From positions 15,555,019-15,619,018 of the forward strand of contig OX291546.1 in NCBI GenBank assembly GCA_946406115.1: a stretch of DNA of 64,000 nt, read 5' to 3'. Within the stretch, counting starts at the first letter, position 1; each line of letters opens with the position of its first letter. The notes below the pieces were generated by a model. It had not been told where the DNA came from. It ran no database searches and saw only the letters and a list, made by a program, of their open reading frames with translations. Position numbers and translations under genes: made by a program. The DNA comes from Apoda limacodes. Lineage: Eukaryota; Arthropoda; Insecta; Lepidoptera; Limacodidae. Of the stretch, positions 57,793-64,000 are shown one piece after another.

Positions 57793-60700
57793 AGACGTCG
57801 AGGGGTCGATGCAACACCGCGCCGCTCACACCCGCTGAATCCAACCGCATGGGTTCATATCCGCGACTCAAAAGGCCAGTACTTTATCGCCAGAGCCTTA
57901 CTAGACACTGGAGCCTCAGTGACTACTATTACCGACCGTTTATTATCTAAGTTGAAATTGCATCGACACCCTACAAATATATCGTTAGTAGGTATAGGCA
58001 ACAAACTTGTCTCTGCCACTAATTACCTATCTACGATAGTAATAAAACCTATTTACTCCGACCTGCCTTTAATTAGTACTAAGGCACTAGTTCTAGATGA
58101 ATTGACCGCTCAGCTACCGAATTCCCATTTTAACAAACAAACTGTTTTAAATAAATTACCACGAAACATAAGATTAGCCGATAACATGTTTCATAAACCA
58201 GGCGATGTTGACCTTGTCGTTGGTACCGACTTGCTAAATTATATTTTTTGTGACGAAAATATTAAACTACCCGACATAAACTTAACGTGTTGTAACACAA
58301 TCTTTGGCTATACACTAATGGGTGCGTTACCGAGCAAGTATTTGCAAAAATACCTACCTAAACCTATTCTTAAGATACCGAATAAAACCGATTGTTTACC
58401 TAAACATGTACCGCCTACTGAATTTAATACCGTACCTATCTGTCCGTCTGATTGTTCTGTCAACATTACTGAACAACTAAATTTCCCGACTTTGCCTGTA
58501 CCGCTTACCGAGTTTTATTCAAATCCAGATACCGATTTATCACCTAACGCGATACGAGCTGTTAGTGTTACTTTGACCGAAGCTATCCAACGGTTTTGGA
58601 AGGTAGAAGAAGTACCTACTCACCCGGTACCGAATCCGTTACACGCCGCTTGTGAAGAGCTGTACCGCTCGACCACGGTCAGAGGTACCGACGGTAAATT
58701 TATCGTGCGTTTACCGCTATTAACCGACAGGCCTACCTTAGGTGAATCCCGACCGCTCGCTTTAAAACGTTTTGACGCCTTAGAACGTAAAATGGCCCGT
58801 AATCCCGACTTCGCACAAAAATACCGTGAATTCATGTCTGAGTATTTACGTCTCGGTCACATGACGGAGTCATCCTTTGACGTTGACCGCGAACACTATT
58901 TTATACCGCATCACGGAATATTTAAACGAGAATCCGATAAAATCCGCGTTGTCTTTGACGGTTCTGCAAAAACGTCAAACGGTGTTTCATTAAACCAATG
59001 TCTTCACACCGGTGAACCGCTTCAAACCGACATCACTAAAATTTTGTTGAACTTCCGTTTACATCAAATAGTTTTCGTCACCGATGTGAAAATGATGTTC
59101 CGCATGACGTTAGTACACCCGGATGACCGCAGATACCAACTGATATTTTGGCGCGAAAAGCCGTCCGATCCGCTTAAGGTCTACGAATTGGCCACAAATA
59201 CCTACGGACTCCGCTCAAGCCCCTTCATCGCGATCCGCACGCTGAACCAGCTGAGCGAGGAATGGGAATCCGCTCACCCTAACTCTGCCGCAGCTGACGT
59301 CATACGTCACGATATCTTTGTCGACGACATTCTTACCGGTGCCGACACGATAGAACAAGTGACCACATTAAAATCCGAGTTAGTAAAACTGATGAATACC
59401 GCCGGATACCAGTTGCGTAAGTGGGCATCAAACGACCCGCGTGTATTAAGTGACCTTCCGCAAGACCATTGTGAACAATCGTACCAATTGGACGATACAG
59501 ACCCGCAGAATTTTATAAAAGTCCTAGGCATCCAATGGAACCCTACTACTGATACATTCTCATATAAATTAAATTTACCGTCTAAACATGCCGCGACAAA
59601 ACGTTCCGTACTAAGCACAATAGCCCGTTTATACGACCCGTGTGGTTATTGCGGTCCCGTTGTCATCCGTTTTAAGTCCTTCCTACAGGCCCTATTTATG
59701 GACGGCGTACAGTGGGATGACCCACTCAGTCCACCGCTCACCGCTTTATGGGAGGCCATGATGGTCGACCTATTGCATTTACGTCACCTACAAATACCGC
59801 GTTGTGCCGTAATACCTAATGCTGTTTCCAACTCGCTTCACGGGTTCGGGGACGCATCTGAAACCGGGTACGCCGCTTGTATTTACCTACGCACTGAAGA
59901 CTCGCATGGTCAGGTCCAGGTTCGCCTAATCATGTCGAAGTCCAAGGTCGCGCCTATTAAATCAAGTCAGACGATACCAAAACTTGAGCTGAGCGCCGCT
60001 CATTTAGTCACAAAGCTCTTGAATCACGCCGCCGAAACCTATGAGCGAACAACGCGTATTGATTCACTGCACGCTTGGACTGACAGCTCAATTGTTCTGG
60101 CCTGGCTTCAAACCGAGCCTCACCTGCTTCAAACCTTTGAAGGCAACCGTGTCCGCGATATACAACAGTCTAAGCGTATCTTAGATTGGCGTCATATCCC
60201 ATCTGAATATAATCCCTCTGACTGCGCTTCCCGCGGCATTACCGCTCAAGAGCTTGTTGATCACAAGCTGTGGTGGTCACCACCGTGGCTGACATGGCCA
60301 TCTACCGATTGGCCGCACAAATTAATAACTCGCCCGAGTCAATCCATACCCGGAATGAAAAGAGCCGTAGCTCACTCAATAGTTCTCTCACAGTCCGATG
60401 ATTCGTGGCCAGAAACATTATTAAACCGCATTAGCTCATACACAAAGTTAATAAATATTACCGCGTACGTACTTAGATTTATTCACAACGTTAAATCAAA
60501 ACATGAACACCGTGTTCGTTTAAAATACCTAACCGTGGATGAAACACGCGCCGCTAAACAATTTTTTGTTAAATTTGTACAATCTACCGCCTTTGTTTCC
60601 GAGATACCACTTATACAAAAGGGTAAAGCCGTCCGCACATCGTTACAAAAACTCGATTTATTTATCGATACCGATAACATTATCCGCGTAGGAGGTCGCC

Positions 60701-61893
60701 TCAAACAATCACTGTTGTCTTATGATACCCGACACCCGATGCTTTTACCTAAGGAGCACCGGTTTACATACCTACTCATCGAACACTATCACAGACAACA
60801 CTGTCATGCCGCACCTAATGCTTTAATTGCTGTCCTAAGACAGGAATTTTGGATCACTTCTATACGTCGTCAAGTGTCTAGAGTATTGCATCGTTGTGTC
60901 ACATGCCACCGCTTTAGTGCTATTTCACAGCCACCGCTAATGAGCGATTTGCCTATTGATCGCGTGCAAGTATCACGTGTCTTTGCTGGTACCGCGACCG
61001 ACTTTGCAGGTCCTTACCTTGTAAAGTCAAGCTTACTCCGCTCCGCTCGCTCCGTAAAGGCATATTTATGTGTTTTTGTTTGTCTTGCCACTAAGGCAGT
61101 ACATTTAGAGGCCGTCGCAAGCCTATCCGTAGACGCTTTTGTTGCCGCTTTCACCCGCTTTGTAAGTCGCCGTGGACTACCCGCTTTAATGCGTTCCGAT
61201 CGAGGAACTAATTTTGTTGCCGCTAACAAATATTTAACCGAAGTTAATAAGTTTTTGCTGGACAATGAAACCGTGCTTCATGACGAGTTCCGTAAACGTA
61301 ACGTTCAGTGGAAGTTTAATCCGCCCGCCGCGCCTCATATGGGAGGTATTTTTGAAGCCGCTGTTAAAAGTGCCAAATCGTTGTTAAAACGCGAAATCGG
61401 TGACCGAATCCTTACATTTGAGGAACTTTCTACTGTATTTTGCCGTATTGAAGCGATCTTAAATTCACGCCCGCTCGTTCCGATGTCCGATGATCCCGGA
61501 GACTTAGAGTTCCTCACTCCAGGTCATTTTTTAATCCAACAACCGTTATTAGCGCCGCCTGAGCCGCATTGGTCTGATACGAAAACCTCTGCTTTGTCCC
61601 GTTATCAAAGCCTTCAGCAAATAACTCAAGCCTGCTGGCACCGATGGCAGTTTGAGTATTTGACAACATTACAACCGCGCTCCAAGTGGTTTAAGTCCAC
61701 TGAACCAATACAACTTGGTGACCTTGTCCTTATCAAGGATGATAATGTCCCACCTCTCCTCTGGAGACGTGGCCGCGTAATTAACCTTCATACCGCGAAG
61801 GATGGTAACGTCCGATCCGTTACTCTTAAGGCCCAAGGAGGACTTTTAGTTAGGCCAGTAGTTAAATTGTCCCGCCTACCGGTCGACACCTAA
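57793..61893 (+). CDS. BEL/Pao Pol polyprotein: protease, RT, RNase H, integrase
   Basis: The frame is open from directly after the gag TGA to the stop at 61891-61893, in the gag frame, with no ATG near its beginning. An aspartic protease active site, LLDTGAS, is at 57898-57918 (DTGA 57904-57915). RT follows with the FVDD catalytic block at 59317-59328 and the LRKWASN region after it. The RNase H-like part has GFGDASETGYAA near 59845. The integrase has a His/Cys zinc region (HYHRQHCHA, CVTCH) at about 60780-60915 and the D-D-E core with TDFAGPY near 61000, RSDRGTNF near 61198 and GGIFEAAVKS near 61345. The C-terminal domain contains GDLVLIKDDN. All expected catalytic residues are visible. Translation must depend on getting past the TGA or on another mechanism. 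Confidence 0.9.
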   Translation, partial: RRRGVDATPRRSHPLNPTAWVHIRDSKGQYFIARALLDTGASVTTITDRLLSKLKLHRHPTNISLVGIGNKLVSATNYLSTIVIKPIYSDLPLISTKALVLDELTAQLPNSHFNKQTVLNKLPRNIRLADNMFHKPGDVDLVVGTDLLNYIFCDENIKLPDINLTCCNTIFGYTLMGALPSKYLQKYLPKPILKIPNKTDCLPKHVPPTEFNTVPICPSDCSVNITEQLNFPTLPVPLTEFYSNPDTDLSPNAIRAVSVTLTEAIQRFWKVEEVPTHPVPNPLHAACEELYRSTTVRGTDGKFIVRLPLLTDRPTLGESRPLALKRFDALERKMARNPDFAQKYREFMSEYLRLGHMTESSFDVDREHYFIPHHGIFKRESDKIRVVFDGSAKTSNGVSLNQCLHTGEPLQTDITKILLNFRLHQIVFVTDVKMMFRMTLVHPDDRRYQLIFWREKPSDPLKVYELATNTYGLRSSPFIAIRTLNQLSEEWESAHPNSAAADVIRHDIFVDDILTGADTIEQVTTLKSELVKLMNTAGYQLRKWASNDPRVLSDLPQDHCEQSYQLDDTDPQNFIKVLGIQWNPTTDTFSYKLNLPSKHAATKRSVLSTIARLYDPCGYCGPVVIRFKSFLQALFMDGVQWDDPLSPPLTALWEAMMVDLLHLRHLQIPRCAVIPNAVSNSLHGFGDASETGYAACIYLRTEDSHGQVQVRLIMSKSKVAPIKSSQTIPKLELSAAHLVTKLLNHAAETYERTTRIDSLHAWTDSSIVLAWLQTEPHLLQTFEGNRVRDIQQSKRILDWRHIPSEYNPSDCASRGITAQELVDHKLWWSPPWLTWPSTDWPHKLITRPSQSIPGMKRAVAHSIVLSQSDDSWPETLLNRISSYTKLINITAYVLRFIHNVKSKHEHRVRLKYLTVDETRAAKQFFVKFVQSTAFVSEIPLIQKGKAVRTSLQKLDLFIDTDNIIRVGGRLKQSLLSYDTRHPMLLPKEHRFTYLLIEHYHRQHCHAAPNALIAVLRQEFWITSIRRQVSRVLHRCVTCHRFSAISQPPLMSDLPIDRVQVSRVFAGTATDFAGPYLVKSSLLRSARSVKAYLCVFVCLATKAVHLEAVASLSVDAFVAAFTRFVSRRGLPALMRSDRGTNFVAANKYLTEVNKFLLDNETVLHDEFRKRNVQWKFNPPAAPHMGGIFEAAVKSAKSLLKREIGDRILTFEELSTVFCRIEAILNSRPLVPMSDDPGDLEFLTPGHFLIQQPLLAPPEPHWSDTKTSALSRYQSLQQITQACWHRWQFEYLTTLQPRSKWFKSTEPIQLGDLVLIKDDNVPPLLWRRGRVINLHTAKDGNVRSVTLKAQGGLLVRPVVKLSRLPVDT

Positions 61894-61904
61894 CCTTTTA
61901 TTCT

Positions 61905-61922
61905 TTCCCGCCGCCCGGAGGA
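61905..61922 (+). other. Polypurine tract region before the 3' LTR
   Basis: CCCGGAGGA directly precedes the 3' LTR; the purine run GGAGGA is short but correctly placed. Confidence 0.45.
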
Positions 61923-62279
61923 TGTTCCGTGAATTTCTACCGCCTTTCCCGTCTCATAAAACCATACATTCCGATTCCCCGTACCGACTATTGCATGGAC
62001 CCTTGTCGCACACAACGACGCCGAGTAAGCCTCGCTACACTCGGCAAGTTCATCGTCGGGACGCCTTTAGACGTCTCGACGTCGCCGCCTCAACGCGTGC
62101 GCCGCCAACCGCCGCAGCACGCAGCCCCCCGCGCCCGATCCGAGCGGCCGCCGATGCTACACGACGAGTCGCTCGCCAGTCCAGAACGCACCGCGCCCCA
62201 TATAAGCCGTATCCGCCTTATATAAAATTTTGAAGTAAGTGTTGTTTGTCTCTAAAAGCCGCCCGCTCCCGCTCGTTCA
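61923..62279 (+). repeat. 3' LTR of BEL/Pao element
   Basis: Same 357-bp sequence as the 5' LTR, offset by 6466 bp; followed by the ATCAT duplication at 62280-62284. Confidence 0.95.
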
Positions 62280-62338
62280 ATCATAGACTTTGAGTCCTTT
62301 CCTATGGACATTGACCATTCTTTAAAAAGAGGCAAAAC

Positions 62339-62430
62339 AAACCTGTGGTCTCTTTTATCTTTTTATCAACGTTTGCCGTTTTGTTTATGTTTATTAAAAC
62401 AAGTTAGAAAAAGACAAGAGACCACAGGTT
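62339..62430. repeat. Short inverted repeat, strong hairpin
   Basis: AACCTGTGGTCTCTT (62339-62353) is the exact reverse complement of AAGAGACCACAGGTT (62416-62430). Pairing continues inward with ATCTTTTT against AAAAAGAC with small mismatches, around a loop of about 40 bases. Confidence 0.75.
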
Positions 62431-63309
62431 CGCTTCTCACTTTTTTGTCATTTTTTTTACAGCTAGCTAGGGAATGCGCTGTCCAGTTCTCTATGTCTAT
62501 GGATAATACATTGGCATGTAATATCGGAAGGTTTTCAATTCCGATATTGATTTCCGATATAAGATTTTAAAATCGGAATTTCCAGAGTAATATCGGAATC
62601 GAACATATTCTTCGTAAAGTTGTATTTACAAGATATTTTAAATTGACGAAAAACACGTTTACTTTTAACACTAAGGCAAAACTTATGTAAAATACAAACG
62701 CTGCGTTCGCATAATAAATAAACACTAATACCTCCTTTCGTTTTTGTCGCATACAAGTTAATAAGGTATTATAATTTCAAAAAGGTAAAAATTGGCGTCC
62801 ACAGGCAAGGCCTTCCTATTTTTTCAGATTTTCTCAAATTCTTGGTCAAAAGTTGTATCACACTTTGTAGTGGTAGTGTAGTCTTTGTTTCTGACTTTCT
62901 GTGACAGCTCCAGTGCATACAGGGTTTGCATTATATTTGAGGTTTAGGACATGCATACACATTAGGTATATACTTTTTTTTTCGTTGGTTTGAAAAATTT
63001 GTCGCCTTTTGAAGCCAATAGAAACTTTATGAATAATGAATGTAGGAATGGTACTACTGCTATTAAATGTCATCTTTTGTATTATGCTTTGCAAGTTCAT
63101 AGCGAGACATGATTTAAGATAATGTGTTCTGCTTCTCAACACGAATTTCAATATTGTGTCTGCTATATACTAAATATAATTTAGTAAGTAGTAATCGCGA
63201 CATCAGTCAAAAAATCTAGAGACTACCTTTCTTTGACTCGGGGACAATAACTGATAAAGTTCGAAAGTCGTTCACAGCGAGGCTAGTTGTACGAAGTGTA
63301 GATTTGCCT
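62431..63309. other. No gene seen; cluster of CCGATAT/ATATCGG motifs at 62521-62600
   Basis: Within 80 bases the words ATATCGGA, TCCGATAT, TCCGATAT, ATCGGAA and ATATCGGAA occur in both orientations, so several small hairpins are possible. The rest is AT-rich without domains. Confidence 0.5.
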
Positions 63310-63425
63310 TTCAAACTCAAACTCAAATCAAATTTTATTCAAGTAGGTTCTAAGAACACTTTTGAATCGTCAATACAATGTAAATAATGTTAATTTCTGC
63401 CAAAAAGAGCTGGCAAGAAGTTCCA
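63310..63425 (-). repeat. Dispersed lepidopteran repeat family D
   Basis: On minus: GGAACTTCTTGCCAGCTCTT, TTTGGCAGAAATTAA, GACGATTCAAAAGTG, CTACTTGAATAAAATTTGAT then TTGAGTTTGAGTTTG. Matches 47060-47222 at the same landmarks. Confidence 0.7.
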
Positions 63426-64000
63426 TTTAAAGTAGTAATACAATACTTTGATAATTAGCTTAAGAGTATACAATATGTACCAATACAATAGGTTATAAAA
63501 AATAAGTAAGTAGGCTACTAAAAACAAAGTCAAACATGTTTTTTTTTTTGTTTTTATGTAGCATCAAATACCCCCTGCGCACCAAGTGAAGCGTCAAATA
63601 TCGTTAATCGATTTAACAGATTTATTTTGAGCCAAGAATCGTTATGTTGCCAAACTGTTTCATTCGAAACCACACTAATGGAGTAAAAAGATATTTAGTA
63701 TCTCAATTTCTCGTTGACTTCAAAACCCTAAAATGCATCCGGAGAGTCAAATCTTAGTATAGAAATATCTACACTCCTGAATAGAGATCTCTAGCCAGGC
63801 AGGGAGTAATGCCTGTGGACCGCCGTGGTCCACCTAACTTGCGATGCTGGTTGTATACATGCTGATCTACTAAAGAAACTTTGAAGTGCGATGTAGAACG
63901 CGTGACCTCAGCCTCTGTTGTAGCAGTACGGTATGATCCGCTACAACATAGGCGAACGTAGTCCTCGTTTCTTATACGGGTTCTTACTTATTAAAGTTGC
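63426..64000. other. No gene seen at window end
   Basis: AT-rich sequence with a T-run near 63540. The GC-richer end (63790-63970) shows no recognisable domain. Confidence 0.4.

Larger units (their letters stand above)
55457..62279 (+). mobile_element. Complete BEL/Pao LTR retrotransposon, 6823 bp
   Basis: Two 357-bp direct LTRs (55457-55813, 61923-62279) begin TG and end CA and are flanked by ATCAT on both sides (55452-55456 and 62280-62284), a 5-bp target duplication. I see no difference between the LTRs, and both contain the same two chance ORFs, so the insertion is very recent. Between them lie a primer-binding site, gag and pol with protease, RT, RNase H and integrase in the BEL/Pao order. 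There is no env-like ORF after pol. The coding strand is GC-richer than the flanks, which fits a recently arrived element. A TGA separates gag from pol in the same frame. Confidence 0.95.

Overview
This is a nuclear eukaryotic window, most likely from a moth or butterfly (Lepidoptera). It is AT-rich, its genes are split by GT-AG introns of up to about 11 kb, and the introns are packed with insect transposons: CR1/Jockey-like and RTE-like non-LTR elements, mariner, pogo/Tigger, Helitron-type ends, BEL/Pao, and short dispersed repeats of a kind I associate with lepidopteran genomes. I see no bacterial features, CRISPR arrays, rRNA or confident tRNA genes.

Layout. (1) 1-4500: a 445-bp palindromic repeat, then a minus-strand gene for a small SIAH-type RING-finger protein (1575-4456, three proposed coding exons). 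(2) 4842-5153: an unrecognised basic ORF facing away from the RING gene. (3) 6985-33376, plus strand: a complete nicastrin gene (gamma-secretase subunit). I placed 15 coding exons; every junction keeps phase, giving 714 residues. Its 10.9-kb intron 3 holds an almost full-length but dead CR1/Jockey-like retrotransposon (11840-15600) and an RTE-type retrotransposon that sits inside a terminal-inverted-repeat element (15737-18989). Later introns hold a mariner relic, two palindromic MITEs and more LINE fragments. (4) 33400-38140: intergenic repeats, including a 5'-truncated CR1-like copy and a Helitron-like 3' end. (5) 38342-51664, plus strand: a complete CNDP2-like M20 dipeptidase gene with nine coding exons, 479 residues and all catalytic and metal ligands visible. 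Its introns carry a 517-bp Tigger-type deletion derivative with a TA duplication and further LINE debris. (6) 51670-55450: AT-rich intergenic DNA with repeats. (7) 55457-62279: a complete BEL/Pao LTR retrotransposon with apparently identical 357-bp LTRs and a 5-bp ATCAT target duplication, so a very recent insertion. (8) 62285-64000: repeats and one notable hairpin.

The three host genes do not form a pathway that the sequence reveals: one is a ubiquitin ligase-type protein, one an intramembrane-protease subunit, one a cytosolic peptidase. The most unusual points are the BEL/Pao element, in which gag and pol share one frame and are separated only by a TGA; a poly(A)-tailed repeat family with at least four copies that I cannot assign; the retroelement nested in a TIR element; an internal 3'-to-middle duplication in the CR1-like copy; and two candidate terminal exons for nicastrin with related endings. 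Nothing here amounts to a clearly new multi-gene system.
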